Assembly (NCBI GenBank): GCA_900547745.1
Contig: URHT01000010.1
Coordinates: 1-49,122, forward strand
From: an uncultured Eubacteriales bacterium
Lineage (GTDB): Bacteria; Bacillota; Clostridia; Oscillospirales; Oscillospiraceae
DNA length: 49,122 nt
Reading direction: 5' to 3'
Every line of letters begins with the position of its first letter. The stretch's first letter is position 1. Made by a program: the position numbers and the translations under genes. Under the pieces are notes generated by a model. The model made no database searches and was not told the DNA's origin. It saw nothing but the letters and a program-made list of their open reading frames with translations. Shown here piece after piece: positions 15,161 to 25,366 of the stretch.

Positions 15161-17803
15161 ATGGACGAGCTGTTCCGTCTTTCCGGCTTCAGCTTCACCT
15201 ACCCCCAGCAGCGCCGCCCCGCCCTCACCGGCATCGACCTCACCGTTTGCCCCGGCGAATTCTGGGTGCTGTGCGGCCCCTCCGGCTGCGGCAAATCCAC
15301 GCTGCTGCGTCAGCTCAAGACCGTTCTCGCACCCCACGGCGTCACCGAGGGGGAGGTTTGGTTTCAGGGCGTGCCCCTGCGGGATGTCCCCCTGCGCCAG
15401 CAGGCGGCGGACATCGGCTTCGTCCTCCAGTCGCCGGAGCATCAGGTGGTGACGGACAAGGTCTGGCACGAGCTGGCCTTCGGACTGGAGAGCATGGGCT
15501 GCGATACCCCCGCCATCCGCCGCCGCGTGGCGGAGATGGCGTCGTTTTTCGGCATCCAGGGCTGGTTCCACAAGTCCGTGGATCAGCTGTCCGGCGGCCA
15601 GAAGCAGCTGTTGAGCCTTGCCTCCGTCATGGTGATGCAGCCCAAGGTGCTGATACTGGACGAGCCCACCAGCCAGCTGGATCCCATCGCCGCCGCCGAC
15701 TTTTTGCAGACGCTGGGCCGCATCAACCGCGAGCTGGGCACCACCGTTCTCCTGACGGAGCACCGGCTGGAGGATGCGCTGCCCCTTGCCACCCACGCCG
15801 CCGTGCTGGACGGCGGACGCCTGCTGTGTACCGGCGCCCCCGCTGAGGTAGGCCGCCAGCTTCGCGGCCGGGGCCACGGCATGTTTCTGGCCATGCCCGC
15901 CGCCATGCGGATCTGGGCCTCCGTCCGCAGCGATGAGCCCGCCCCCGTCACCGTCCGGGAGGGACGGGATTTCCTGCGCCGCTGGCAGGCGGCGCACTCC
16001 CTGTGCCCGCTGCCCCCGGCGCAGGAGCATCCCCGCGGCGGCCCGGTGCTGACGGCGGAGGGGCTGTGGTTCCGCTACGCGCCGGAGGAGCCGGACGTGG
16101 TGCGGGGTCTTGACCTCACCGTGTATCAGGGGGAGCTGCTGGCCCTGCTGGGCGGCAACGGCGCCGGCAAGACCACGTCGCTCCACCTGCTCAGCGGCGC
16201 CCTGACGCCCTACCGCGGTACAGTGCGGCACACCGGCCGCATCGGTGTGCTGCCGCAGGATCCCCAGGCGCTTTTCGTGAAAAAAACCGTCCGCCAGGAC
16301 TTGTACGAGGCGTTCGACGGCCAGACGCTGCCCTCTGACCTTCGGGAAAAGCGGGTGGCGCAGGCCGTGTCCCTCTGCCGCCTGACGGAGCTGCTGGATC
16401 GCCACCCCTACGACCTGTCCGGCGGGGAGCAGCAGCGCGCCGCGCTGTGTAAAGTTCTGCTCCTTGACCCGGAGATACTGCTGCTGGACGAGCCCACCAA
16501 GGGGCTGGACGCCGAATTCAAGCAGGAGCTCGCCGCCATCCTTCGCTCTCTGACGGCGGGCGGCGTCACTGTGGTCATGGTCAGCCACGATGTGGAGTTC
16601 TGCGCCCGCTACGCCCACCGCTGCGCCCTGTTTTTCGACGGCAGCGTGGTGACGGAGGGCGCGCCCCGCCCGTTCTTCTCCGGCAACAGCTTCTACACCA
16701 CCTCCGCCGGCCGCATGGCCCGGGAGCTGTGCGCCGAAGCCGTCACGGCGGAGGATGTCATGTCCCTCATCGGCGGCGACGTGCCGCCGGAGCCGGTGCC
16801 GCCGATGGCCTACGCGCCGCTGCCTCTGGTGGCGGAGGAGTCCGCCGCATGGCAGCCGCCCCGGCTGCCGTGGTGGCGGAAGCTCACCGCCGCCGTGTCC
16901 GGCCTTCTGGCGCTGGTGATCTTCTGGCACGCCGCGAAAAACACCGACCTGACGGCGCTGGTGGGCGGCGGCAGCGTGTCCGCCGCCGGCTGGTCGGCGC
17001 TGTGGGAGTACGCCCTGTTCATCGCCGCCCTGTTCGTCACCGCCGCCGCCATCGGGCGGCGCTCGCCCCCGCCCGTACAGGTGCAGACCCCGGTGCAGAA
17101 GCGGCGGCTGTCCAAACGCACCAAGGCCGCTGCCGCCCTGATTTTGGTGGGCATCCCGGCCATTCTGTTTGTGGGCAGCTATTACTTCGACGTGAAAAAC
17201 TATTACCTTATGGCCCTGCTGGTGCTGCTGGCCTGCATGCTGCCGTTCTTCATGGTGTTCGAGGGGCGGAAGCCCCAGGCCAGGGAGCTGACCGTCATCG
17301 CCGTGCTGTGTGCGCTGGGCGTGGCGGGCCGCGCCGCCTTCTTCATGCTGCCCCAGTTCAAGCCGGTGCTGGCGCTGACCATCATCGCCGGCGTGGCCTT
17401 CGGCGGCGAGACGGGCTTTCTGGTGGGTGCTATGACCATGCTGGCCAGCAACTTCCTGTTCTCGCAGGGGCCGTGGACGCCCTTCCAGATGTTCGCCGCC
17501 GGTATCATCGGCTTTCTGGCCGGCGTCCTGTTCCGCAAGGGGTGGCTTCGCCGCAGCCGGGGAGCGCTGTGCCTGTTCGGTGCCATTGCGTCCATCGTCG
17601 TTTACGGCGGCCTGATGAACCCCGTTTCCGCCCTGCTGTACAGTCAGGACTTGAGCTGGCAGGTGCTGGTGAGCTACTACCTCACCGGCTTCCCGGTGGA
17701 CTGCGTCCACGCCGCCGCCACGGTGTTCTTCCTGTGGGTGCTGGCGGAGCCCATGCTGGAAAAGCTGGATCGCATCAAAACGAAATACGGCCTTGTAGAG
17801 TAA
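15161..17803 (+). CDS. Fused ECF transporter: two ABC ATPases plus S-component-like membrane domain
   Basis: An 880-residue fusion. ABC domain 1 has Walker A GPSGCGKST at 39-47, LSGGQKQLL and VLILDEPTSQLD. ABC domain 2 has GGNGAGKTT at about 331-339, LSGGEQQRAAL at about 419 and ILLLDEPTKGLD. From about residue 575 come four predicted membrane helices, then from about 708 to the end an S-component-like domain (VIAVLCALGVAGRAAFFML, GVAFGGETGFLVGAMTMLAS, QGPWTPFQMFAAGIIGF, LAGVLF). Normally EcfA, EcfA' and the S protein are separate chains, and the S protein sets substrate specificity. The substrate is unknown: no riboswitch or pathway gene is nearby. AAAGGAGG precedes the ATG at 15161. It follows ecfT directly, and together they would form a complete transporter. 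Confidence 0.9.
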   Translation: MDELFRLSGFSFTYPQQRRPALTGIDLTVCPGEFWVLCGPSGCGKSTLLRQLKTVLAPHGVTEGEVWFQGVPLRDVPLRQQAADIGFVLQSPEHQVVTDKVWHELAFGLESMGCDTPAIRRRVAEMASFFGIQGWFHKSVDQLSGGQKQLLSLASVMVMQPKVLILDEPTSQLDPIAAADFLQTLGRINRELGTTVLLTEHRLEDALPLATHAAVLDGGRLLCTGAPAEVGRQLRGRGHGMFLAMPAAMRIWASVRSDEPAPVTVREGRDFLRRWQAAHSLCPLPPAQEHPRGGPVLTAEGLWFRYAPEEPDVVRGLDLTVYQGELLALLGGNGAGKTTSLHLLSGALTPYRGTVRHTGRIGVLPQDPQALFVKKTVRQDLYEAFDGQTLPSDLREKRVAQAVSLCRLTELLDRHPYDLSGGEQQRAALCKVLLLDPEILLLDEPTKGLDAEFKQELAAILRSLTAGGVTVVMVSHDVEFCARYAHRCALFFDGSVVTEGAPRPFFSGNSFYTTSAGRMARELCAEAVTAEDVMSLIGGDVPPEPVPPMAYAPLPLVAEESAAWQPPRLPWWRKLTAAVSGLLALVIFWHAAKNTDLTALVGGGSVSAAGWSALWEYALFIAALFVTAAAIGRRSPPPVQVQTPVQKRRLSKRTKAAAALILVGIPAILFVGSYYFDVKNYYLMALLVLLACMLPFFMVFEGRKPQARELTVIAVLCALGVAGRAAFFMLPQFKPVLALTIIAGVAFGGETGFLVGAMTMLASNFLFSQGPWTPFQMFAAGIIGFLAGVLFRKGWLRRSRGALCLFGAIASIVVYGGLMNPVSALLYSQDLSWQVLVSYYLTGFPVDCVHAAATVFFLWVLAEPMLEKLDRIKTKYGLVE

Positions 17804-17838
17804 AAGATATCCCCCGGCGAAGCCGGGGGATATCTTTT
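17802..17838. terminator. Terminator after the ECF operon
   Basis: AAAAGATATCCCCCGGC and GCCGGGGGATATCTTTT form a perfect 17-bp stem around a three-base loop. It also serves the convergent GNAT gene. Confidence 0.93.
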
Positions 17839-17876
17839 GCCGCGAACCGCCCAAGGCCGTCAGCCCCGCAGATCGC

Positions 17877-18368
17877 TTATGCCAGCGTGAATCGGTAAGT
17901 GACCGAGTTCTGCCACGACTCCTCGTTTGTCAAGTCCTCTCCGATCACCGTGCCGCCCATTCTTTCGTAGAACATTCGGGCATTATGATTCTCCGGAACA
18001 CAGTGGCAGATGAAAGACTGCGCACCGTGTTCCCGACAGTACGCCCTGACAAGGTCAAATGCTCCACGACCGATTCCGTTCCGCTGGTATTCGGAAACGA
18101 TGTAAAGCGACTGCAAAGTGACCCCGTCGGCCTGATGTATCGTCAGATAGCCGATATCCTGCTGTCCTTTCCGGATCAGATACACGGAATACGCCGAATC
18201 ATTGACCCGCGCCAACTCCTTTTCGCTGTGCCAGTCCCACGCAAAGTCGTCGATCATGCAGTCGGGATAGATCCCCCTGTATGTGGTGCTCCAGATCCTG
18301 TGCCGCAGGCCGATAATGGAGGGCACATCCTCGCTGCATGCCCTGACAAACATTTCATCACTTCTCAT
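17877..18368 (-). CDS. GNAT family N-acetyltransferase
   Basis: A 163-residue acetyltransferase of the GCN5 fold. Motif A is clear: LQSLYIVSEYQRNGIGRGAF contains the acetyl-CoA pyrophosphate loop Q-x-x-G-x-G. Motif B follows, with NHNARMFYERMGG. The opening VRACSEDVPSIIGLRHRIW is typical of the family. Acyl acceptor unknown. The ATG at 18368 is preferred because GGGAG lies ten bases upstream; the frame stays open to 18392. It is a single gene on the minus strand, and its base composition is a little less GC-rich than its neighbours. Confidence 0.9.
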   Translation of the reverse strand: MRSDEMFVRACSEDVPSIIGLRHRIWSTTYRGIYPDCMIDDFAWDWHSEKELARVNDSAYSVYLIRKGQQDIGYLTIHQADGVTLQSLYIVSEYQRNGIGRGAFDLVRAYCREHGAQSFICHCVPENHNARMFYERMGGTVIGEDLTNEESWQNSVTYRFTLA

Positions 18369-18457
18369 GATGCTGCGTCTCCCTGTATACATTCTGTTTT
18401 CAGCACTTACTGTGGTTTTGCCTATCAGCAGCGCCCGCCGCGGCGTAAGTCATTTCC

Positions 18458-18877
18458 TCAGAATCTGAACACATTCAATCCCGTTTCCGGGTCATAGGCC
18501 CTGTCCACCTCGCCGTCCATCACCTGTATCACCATCTCGCAGGTGGCACTCACCACGGCCCGGTTCAGATGCCCGCCGAACACCTCGCCCCGGTGGTTTC
18601 CCGCGCTCATGTGGATGTGCGTATAGAACTCGCCGTCCATCGTATTGATGGTCCCCGTCAGGGAAACGATCTCAAAATTTCCCTGAAACTTGTTGGCGTA
18701 GTATTTCTTCTCGTCCACCTTATACACGCCCACGGTAAAGTCGTTGGTTGCCCCCAGCGCCGTGACGCTGGCCAGCCTGATGTGCTCCTGCTGCGCGATC
18801 TCCTGTATCTGCGCAAGTATCTCCTCGCCCTTATCCATTCTGGCGACGATGCTGTTCCCGAATCTTCTGTACTCCAT
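18458..18877 (-). CDS. PPC (DUF296) domain protein
   Basis: A 139-residue single-domain PPC protein, the fold found with AT-hooks in plants and alone in bacteria. Seen: ASVTALGATNDFTVGVY, the metal-type histidine cluster HIHMSAGNHRGEVFGGHL, and the C-terminal VIQVMDGEVDRAYDPETGL. Bacterial members are trimers of uncertain function, sometimes annotated as DNA-binding without good evidence. AGGAGG lies upstream of the ATG. It is a single gene; a gap of 89 bases separates it from the GNAT gene. Confidence 0.9.
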   Translation of the reverse strand: MEYRRFGNSIVARMDKGEEILAQIQEIAQQEHIRLASVTALGATNDFTVGVYKVDEKKYYANKFQGNFEIVSLTGTINTMDGEFYTHIHMSAGNHRGEVFGGHLNRAVVSATCEMVIQVMDGEVDRAYDPETGLNVFRF

Positions 18878-18975
18878 GCGACTGCACCTCCTGTCAAGCC
18901 TCCGCGCGGTAAACGGCCCCGCGCCTTTGATGTCCTCATCCTACCACAACCCGCCGCCAAATACCACCCCCGCGC

Positions 18976-19018
18976 ACAAAAAGAGGCTCTCCGGCTGCGC
19001 CGGAGAGCCTCTTTTTGT
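18976..19018. terminator. ftsZ terminator
   Basis: ACAAAAAGAGGCTCTCCGGC pairs perfectly with its 20-base complement around a three-base TGC loop. It sits seven bases after the ftsZ stop (minus strand). Confidence 0.95.
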
Positions 19019-19025
19019 CGTTTTC

Positions 19026-20141
<1,116 letters not shown>

Positions 20142-20220
20142 GTTGGTTCCTCCTGCCACAATTTGTATGGAAAAGCCAGCTTCCCTATGCGAGAATGCTA
20201 TATCTTGTACTACACCCCAC

Positions 20221-20249
20221 ATTGTATTACGGAATCAAAGACCCGTCAA
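20221..20249 (-). promoter_or_regulatory. ftsZ promoter
   Basis: On the minus strand TTGACG (20244-20249) is followed after 17 bases by TACAAT (20221-20226). It lies in the 141-base gap between ftsQ and ftsZ and allows ftsZ expression apart from the upstream cluster. Confidence 0.75.
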
Positions 20250-20282
20250 GTGCTGCGGGGGAATTTGTCCATCTTTTTCCCG

Positions 20283-21041
20283 CTACGAGGGGATAAAGCT
20301 GGCTTTCCCCTCCTGCGTCATGTCGATGGTGCCCTTTTCGTTGTCCTCCAGCTTGTCCACCACCGCCGCCAGATAGTCCAGCTTGTAGTCGAAGTCCGCG
20401 TCCCACAGGAACTGCACGTCGAACCGATCCATGTACCGTATAGTGATGCGGGCCGCGTCGGACAGATCGATGACCTGAACATGGTGCAGCATCCCCTTGT
20501 CGTCCAGCAGCGTCAGTATCGTCAGCAGCCGCTCCAGCACCGACTGCTGGGTAGCGGCGGCCCGCGCCTCGGCGCCTACCTGCGGGTCAAGCAGCGTCAG
20601 CCCCTCGATCTGGATGTACTGGATCCACTTGGCGGCACTGACGGTGTCCACGATGGTTCCCTTGTCGCACAGCAGATACACCGTGCCGTCCTGCTTGATG
20701 GCCACGGGATCCTGACACTCCGTCACCTGCACCACCAGCTTGTTGGGCAGCACCCGCCGGAACTGCACCGTCTCCACATAGGGCAGCTGCCGGCGGATGC
20801 GCGCCGCCGCATCGTACTTGTTCAGGAAGAACAGGTTGTCCCCGACCCTGACCTCTGCCGCCGCCGTGATCTGCTGGTTGGTGTAGCGGCTGCTGCCGCT
20901 GATCTCAATGTCCTCGATCTTGAAGAACATGGCCAGCGCCAGACCGATGGCGCCGCAGATCAGCACAAAGGCCAGCAGCTTATAGAGGAAGGCAAAGCTT
21001 CCTCTCCGCCGTTTGCGGTTGTACCGTCTGCGTCGCGCCAT
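20283..21041 (-). CDS. ftsQ: Cell division protein FtsQ/DivIB
   Basis: A 252-residue bitopic division protein. A very basic cytoplasmic tail (ARRRRYNRKRRRG) precedes one membrane helix (LLAFVLICGAIGLALAMFF), then a POTRA domain starting IEDIEISGSSRYTNQQI and the FtsQ domain (LPNKLVVQVTECQDPVAI). In the family it joins FtsL and FtsB in the divisome and controls septal synthesis. The ATG at 21041 is preceded by AAGGAG overlapping the murA stop codon, so the pair is coupled. A much longer open frame to 21185 overlaps murA and is rejected. Confidence 0.93.
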   Translation of the reverse strand: MARRRRYNRKRRRGSFAFLYKLLAFVLICGAIGLALAMFFKIEDIEISGSSRYTNQQITAAAEVRVGDNLFFLNKYDAAARIRRQLPYVETVQFRRVLPNKLVVQVTECQDPVAIKQDGTVYLLCDKGTIVDTVSAAKWIQYIQIEGLTLLDPQVGAEARAAATQQSVLERLLTILTLLDDKGMLHHVQVIDLSDAARITIRYMDRFDVQFLWDADFDYKLDYLAAVVDKLEDNEKGTIDMTQEGKASFIPS

Positions 21042-21054
21042 GACCAGTTGCTCC

Positions 21055-22311
21055 TTACTCGTTTTTCTGGCGGATACGGGCGCCCAGACCGGCCAGATCG
21101 CCGGCGAGATCCGCGTACCCCCGCTGGATGTGATGTGTCCTGTGTATGGCGGACAGTCCCTCCGCCTGCAGGGCGGCGATGACAAGCGCCGCCCCGCCCC
21201 GCAGGTCGGCGGCGAACACGTCCGCCCCGTAGAGCCGCTCCACGCCGCACACCACGGCCACCCGGCCCTCTACCCGGATGTCCGCGCCCATGCGCTGCAG
21301 CTCCGCCACATGGCGGTAGCGGCTCTCGAAAATGTTCTCCACAAATACCGTGGTGCCCCGGCTCCGCAGCAGCGCCGCCATCAGGATAGCCTGACAGTCG
21401 GTAGGGAACCCCGGATAGGGCGCGGTGCGCACCGGCGTCACCGCCTGCAGCCGCCCCTCGCTGCGCAGCCGTATGTCCTCCTCGCCGCAGTCCAGCCGGC
21501 ATCCCGTCTGCTGTAAGGCGGTGGTCACAGTGGACAGGTGCCGGCAGTCCGCCTGCCGCAGCAGCACATCGCCGCCGCAGGCCGCCGCCGCGCACAGATA
21601 GGTGGCCGCCGCGATGCGGTCGCCGATGACCCGGTGGCTGCACCCGTGCAGGGGCCTGCGCCCCTCCACCGTGATCACCGAGCCGCCCGCGCCCCGTACC
21701 TCCGCGCCGCAGGCACACAGGAAGTCCTGCAAGTCCACGATCTCCGGCTCCCGCGCCGCGTTGGTGATGACCGTGACGCCCTCCGCGCCGCAGGCCGCCA
21801 GCATGGCGTTCTCCGTGGCCCCCACACTGGGGATGGCCAGCACGATCTGCCCGCCGGTGAGGTGCCTGCCCTGACAGTACAGCTTGCCGCCGCTCTCCTC
21901 GATGGAGGCGCCCAGCGTCCGCAGCGCCGCCAGATGCAGGTCGATGGGCCTTGGCCCCAGCTCACAGCCGCCGGGATAGCTCAGCTCCGCCCAGCCGCAC
22001 CGGGCCAGGATGGCCCCCAGAAAGATGACCGACGACCGCATCCGCCGCATCAGCGTCTGTGGGATGTCGCACCGGGTCAGCACGCTGCTGTCCACCAGCA
22101 GGTCGCCGTCCTCCCGGTCCACCCGACACCCTAAGTACCGCAGGATGTCCGCTGCCGCGTCCACGTCGCTGAGCCGTGGGCACCGCTGGATCCTGCATGC
22201 CCCGCCGCACAGCAGCGTGGCCGCCAGAATGGGGAGCACACTGTTCTTTGCCCCCTGTACCGCCACCTCGCCGCTGAGCCGGTGGCCGCCCTCGATGGTG
22301 ATAGGCCCCAT
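21055..22311 (-). CDS. murA: UDP-N-acetylglucosamine 1-carboxyvinyltransferase MurA
   Basis: A 418-residue EPSP-synthase-fold enzyme for the first committed step of peptidoglycan synthesis: transfer of enolpyruvate from PEP to UDP-GlcNAc in the cytoplasm. Seen: the Lys-Asn pair in VQGAKNSVLPIL, and the active-site cysteine in SYPGGCELGPRPID (about C116), the target of fosfomycin. The C-terminal region keeps PYPGFPTDCQAILMA and RGGAALVIAAL. The ATG at 22311 follows GGGAGGGG; the frame is open to 22332 without a site. It lies between murG and ftsQ. A second MurA paralogue elsewhere is common in Firmicutes. Confidence 0.95.
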   Translation of the reverse strand: MGPITIEGGHRLSGEVAVQGAKNSVLPILAATLLCGGACRIQRCPRLSDVDAAADILRYLGCRVDREDGDLLVDSSVLTRCDIPQTLMRRMRSSVIFLGAILARCGWAELSYPGGCELGPRPIDLHLAALRTLGASIEESGGKLYCQGRHLTGGQIVLAIPSVGATENAMLAACGAEGVTVITNAAREPEIVDLQDFLCACGAEVRGAGGSVITVEGRRPLHGCSHRVIGDRIAAATYLCAAAACGGDVLLRQADCRHLSTVTTALQQTGCRLDCGEEDIRLRSEGRLQAVTPVRTAPYPGFPTDCQAILMAALLRSRGTTVFVENIFESRYRHVAELQRMGADIRVEGRVAVVCGVERLYGADVFAADLRGGAALVIAALQAEGLSAIHRTHHIQRGYADLAGDLAGLGARIRQKNE

Positions 22312-22382
22312 AAAACCCCTCCCGCCCTTCATTGTCGCTGTACGCCATTGTATGAAGGGACGGGCGTCGGGTGTGAATGGCC

Positions 22383-23501
22383 CTACCGCACCAGTGCCAT
22401 GACTGTTTCGTAAATGCGCTCTGCGGCGTCGGGGATGCCCAGCTGGGCCATGCCCTGCTTCATCCGCGCCTGCCTGCCGGGGTCGCGCAGGATGTCCGCC
22501 GCCGCCCGGTACAGCGCCTTGCCGCCGGCCTCGCTCTCCAGCAGGACTTCCGCCCCGCCGTGGGCCTCCAGCAGCCGTGCGTTTTTCTCCTGATGGTTGT
22601 TGGTGACGTAGGGGGACGGCACCATGATGGCCGGCATCCCCAGCGCCGTCAGCTCACTGATGGTGGACGCGCCCGCCCGGCAGATCACCAGATCGGCCGC
22701 CCGCATCACTGTGGCCATGTTGTAGATGTACTGCCGTACATCCAGCGCCGGGCAGCCCGCCAGCCCCCGCTGCTGTAAAGCTCTTTCCATTGCCTCCCAT
22801 CCGCCCTTGCCTACGGCGTGGACGTGGTGGAAGGGGAAGCCGTTCTGCCGCTCCTCCTCGAAGAAGTCCAGCATGGCCTCATTCATGTGGCTGGCGCCCA
22901 GACTGCCCCAGAAGGATACCACGATGGGCTTCCCGTCGTCAAAGGCCAGCTCCCGCCGGGCCTCCTCCGGCGTTTTCTCGAAGAAGTCCCCCCGCACCGG
23001 TGTACCCGTCACCATGATGCGCTCCGGATGCCGGTAGTGCTGGCGGCAGTCCTCAAAGCCCACCATGATGACATCTGCGTACTCCTCCAGCATCCGGGTG
23101 GTCAGCCCCGGCACGGAGTTGCTCTCGTGTACCGCCGTGGGGATGTGGGCCTGCGCTGCGGCCTTCACCATGGGATAGCTGGCGTAGCCGCCGGTGCCCA
23201 CCACCAGATCGGGTCTGAACTTCCGCAGGATGGCCTTGGCCGCCGGGCCGGAGCGGGCCAGCACCCCCACGGCGTGGAGGTTGTGGCGCACGGCCTCCGG
23301 GCTCATGGAGCGGCGGAAGCTGTCCACCTCCACGGCGGCGTAGTCGTAGCCCGCCTTGGCCGCCAGATCCCGCTCCATGCCGTCGGGTGTGCCCACGAAC
23401 AGCACGGCGGTTTGGGGGTCACGCTGCCGCATCAGCCCTGCCAGCGCCAGCGCCGGATTCACATGTCCCGCGGTGCCCCCGCAGGTGAAGATCACTCTCA
23501 T
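22383..23501 (-). CDS. murG: Undecaprenyl-diphospho-muramoylpentapeptide GlcNAc transferase MurG
   Basis: A 372-residue GT-B glycosyltransferase that makes lipid II from lipid I at the inner face of the membrane. Seen: the glycine-rich loop GGTAGHVNPALA starting at residue 8, with the histidine at 13. A second glycine loop follows in VVGTGGYASYP, then HESNSVPGLTTR, and the C-terminal UDP-GlcNAc site CRAGASTISELTALGMPAI. The start at 23501 has GGAG upstream. It is separated from ftsW by about 660 bases of repeat, and has a candidate promoter of its own. Confidence 0.97.
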   Translation of the reverse strand: MRVIFTCGGTAGHVNPALALAGLMRQRDPQTAVLFVGTPDGMERDLAAKAGYDYAAVEVDSFRRSMSPEAVRHNLHAVGVLARSGPAAKAILRKFRPDLVVGTGGYASYPMVKAAAQAHIPTAVHESNSVPGLTTRMLEEYADVIMVGFEDCRQHYRHPERIMVTGTPVRGDFFEKTPEEARRELAFDDGKPIVVSFWGSLGASHMNEAMLDFFEEERQNGFPFHHVHAVGKGGWEAMERALQQRGLAGCPALDVRQYIYNMATVMRAADLVICRAGASTISELTALGMPAIMVPSPYVTNNHQEKNARLLEAHGGAEVLLESEAGGKALYRAAADILRDPGRQARMKQGMAQLGIPDAAERIYETVMALVR

Positions 23502-23591
23502 CGCAAACTCCGTTTCCTGTATGTTTTCAAAGGCTCATCACATGGCCTTGTCGTTTTCTCTGTGTTTCCAAGGCTCGTTGCCCTGTAAAAT

Positions 23592-23619
23592 GATATACGA
23601 TCTGTAATTTTTCTATCAA
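23592..23619 (-). promoter_or_regulatory. Candidate murG promoter
   Basis: On the minus strand TTGATA (23614-23619) is followed after 16 bases by TATATC (23592-23597), leaving a leader of about 90 bases. This would restart transcription after the repeat that splits the cluster. Confidence 0.4.
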
Positions 23620-23649
23620 AAGATACGGTTTGTTGTCGGATTTTACCGC

Positions 23650-24141
23650 CGCGAGGCGTTCCGCGCCCCGGTGCGGGTCACTTTTGGCCGCAGTCCCAAA
23701 AGCGACCAAAAGGACTGCTTAAAACCTGCGGTTTCAAGACTTCCGCCGCGCCCCGCACATCGTCCTCACCGTCCTGCACACCACGCGGACGCGGCAAGGC
23801 ACCCGAAATGTGGTATTGACCTGCGTCTATCCCCGCTGCCGCTGGACTTGCAAAATGTAGGCGTATGCCGTCCTACCGTTTTGGCGATTATCAAATCGCG
23901 CACTTGCCGCTATCGGCGGCAAGTGTCGGTGCGGCTCGGAGAGCCGCAGAACACGAAAGAAGCAGACCACGGCGCATTTCAGACCAAAAGCGGCAGCGCA
24001 CAGAGGAATACGTTGATTCACATTTCGGACGGATCGGAATGCACCGGCCAGCGGCGAAAGGAAATCCAAAAACCATTGGTTTTTGGCGGCATTCTTTCCC
24101 CCATTTCTTTCGCTGCTGAAAGAAATGGGGCCGTCGGAGAC
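23650..24141 (+). repeat. Modular palindromic intergenic repeat between ftsW and murG
   Basis: Noncoding. It shares several modules with the 4.2-5.3 kb locus: about 23722-23760 (AAAACCTGCGGTTT then CCGCACAT) with 4299-4335; 23800-23860 with 4383-4443 (five mismatches in 61); 23971-24028 with 5020-5078; and 24112-24141 with 5271-5300 (three mismatches in 30). Its own hairpins are CACTTGCCGC / GCGGCAAGTG (23901-23925), GCGGCTC / GAGCCGC (23931-23947) and CCCCATTTCTTT / AAAGAAATGGGG (24099-24130). In place of the 538-bp cassette it has only about 110 bases, with no gene. Confidence 0.88.
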
Positions 24142-24160
24142 GGAACGTTTCCGTGAGGCG

Positions 24161-25366
24161 TTACCCCGCCTTTGGCGCGGGTATCTGCCGCGACACACTG
24201 AGTACGATGCCCATCTCCGCCAGCTGCAGGCACAGCGCCGTGCCGCCGTAGCTGAAGAAGGGCAGGGAGATGCCGGTGGTGGGCACAAAGCCCGACACCA
24301 CCGCGATGTTCAGAAACGTCTGCAAGGCCAAATGGGTCATGATGCCCACCGTCAGCAGCGCGCCGAACCGGTCGCGGGCGTGGAGGGCGATCCAGAAGCC
24401 CCGCAGGATCAGCAGGGCGAAGATCAGCATGATGACGCAGGCGCCGATAAGCCCCAGCTCCTCGCACACCACGGAGAAAATGAAGTCGTTGTACTGCTCC
24501 GGCAGGTACAGGAACTTCTGGCGGCTGCGGCCGAAGCCCACGCCCAGCAGGCCGCCGGAGCCGATGGTGATGAGGCTCTGTGCCAGCTGATAGCCGTCGC
24601 CGGAGTAGTCCAGCCACGGGTCGTGCCACATGGCGATGCGGGCCGCGCCGTACTTGATGATACCCTTTTCCGCCAGCCGGATAAACAGAAAGCCGAGCGC
24701 GGCCACGCCGCCCACGCCGGCGCCCACCAGCCAGCCCTGGATACCGCCTACGATCATCAGTACCGCGCCGGTACACAGGATTAGCACCGTGCCGGACAGG
24801 TGGGGCTCCAGCATCATCAGCACGGAGATGACACCCAGCAGCGCCACATAGGGCAGGATGCCCTGCCGCCACGTCAGCATTTTCTCCTTCTTTTTGGAGA
24901 TGGTGTCGGCAAAGTAGACGATGACCGCCAGCTTGGCGATCTCCGACGGCTGGAACTGGAACACGCCCTTGATGCCCAGCCAGCGGGTGGCGTTGTTGGC
25001 GGTGATGGCCAGCGGGTTGTGGGGGATGATGACCAGGATCAGCAGGAAAAGCGCCAGTCCCACCAGCATGCGGGAGGCGCCGCGCCAGCGCTGGTAGTTG
25101 ATCTTGGCGATCACGAACATGGCCGCCATGCCCACTGCGGCGAACAGCGCCTGCCGCTTGAAGTAGTAGGTGCCGTCCCCGGTGTCGTAGTAGGCGCGGG
25201 GAAAGCTGGCGGAGAACAGCATGATCAGGCCCACCACCGTCAGCAGCACCGTTAAAATGAGAAAGGGCAGATCCATGGAGCCTCTGGCGGCCTGCTTGTG
25301 CTTCTGCTCCATCTGGCGCATCCGCTCTCTGGCGGCCTTCTGCGCCCGATATTCCTCCCGGGTCAC
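24161..25366 (-). CDS. ftsW: Septal peptidoglycan polymerase FtsW/SpoVE (SEDS family)
   Basis: A 401-residue SEDS protein, the glycosyltransferase that polymerises lipid II with its partner transpeptidase at the septum or spore cortex. About ten membrane helices. Seen: NNATRWLGIKGVFQFQPSEI, MLEPHLSGTVLI, the loop GSGGLLGVGFGRSRQKFLYL, PEQYNDFIFSVVCEELG, and the C-terminal PTTGISLPFFSYGGT. The start is GTG at 25366, eight bases after GAGGAGG; the frame is open to 25417 without a site. It could equally be the sporulation paralogue SpoVE, since both occur in such clusters. The neighbouring mraY-side gap is too short for murD. Confidence 0.94.
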   Translation of the reverse strand: MTREEYRAQKAARERMRQMEQKHKQAARGSMDLPFLILTVLLTVVGLIMLFSASFPRAYYDTGDGTYYFKRQALFAAVGMAAMFVIAKINYQRWRGASRMLVGLALFLLILVIIPHNPLAITANNATRWLGIKGVFQFQPSEIAKLAVIVYFADTISKKKEKMLTWRQGILPYVALLGVISVLMMLEPHLSGTVLILCTGAVLMIVGGIQGWLVGAGVGGVAALGFLFIRLAEKGIIKYGAARIAMWHDPWLDYSGDGYQLAQSLITIGSGGLLGVGFGRSRQKFLYLPEQYNDFIFSVVCEELGLIGACVIMLIFALLILRGFWIALHARDRFGALLTVGIMTHLALQTFLNIAVVSGFVPTTGISLPFFSYGGTALCLQLAEMGIVLSVSRQIPAPKAG

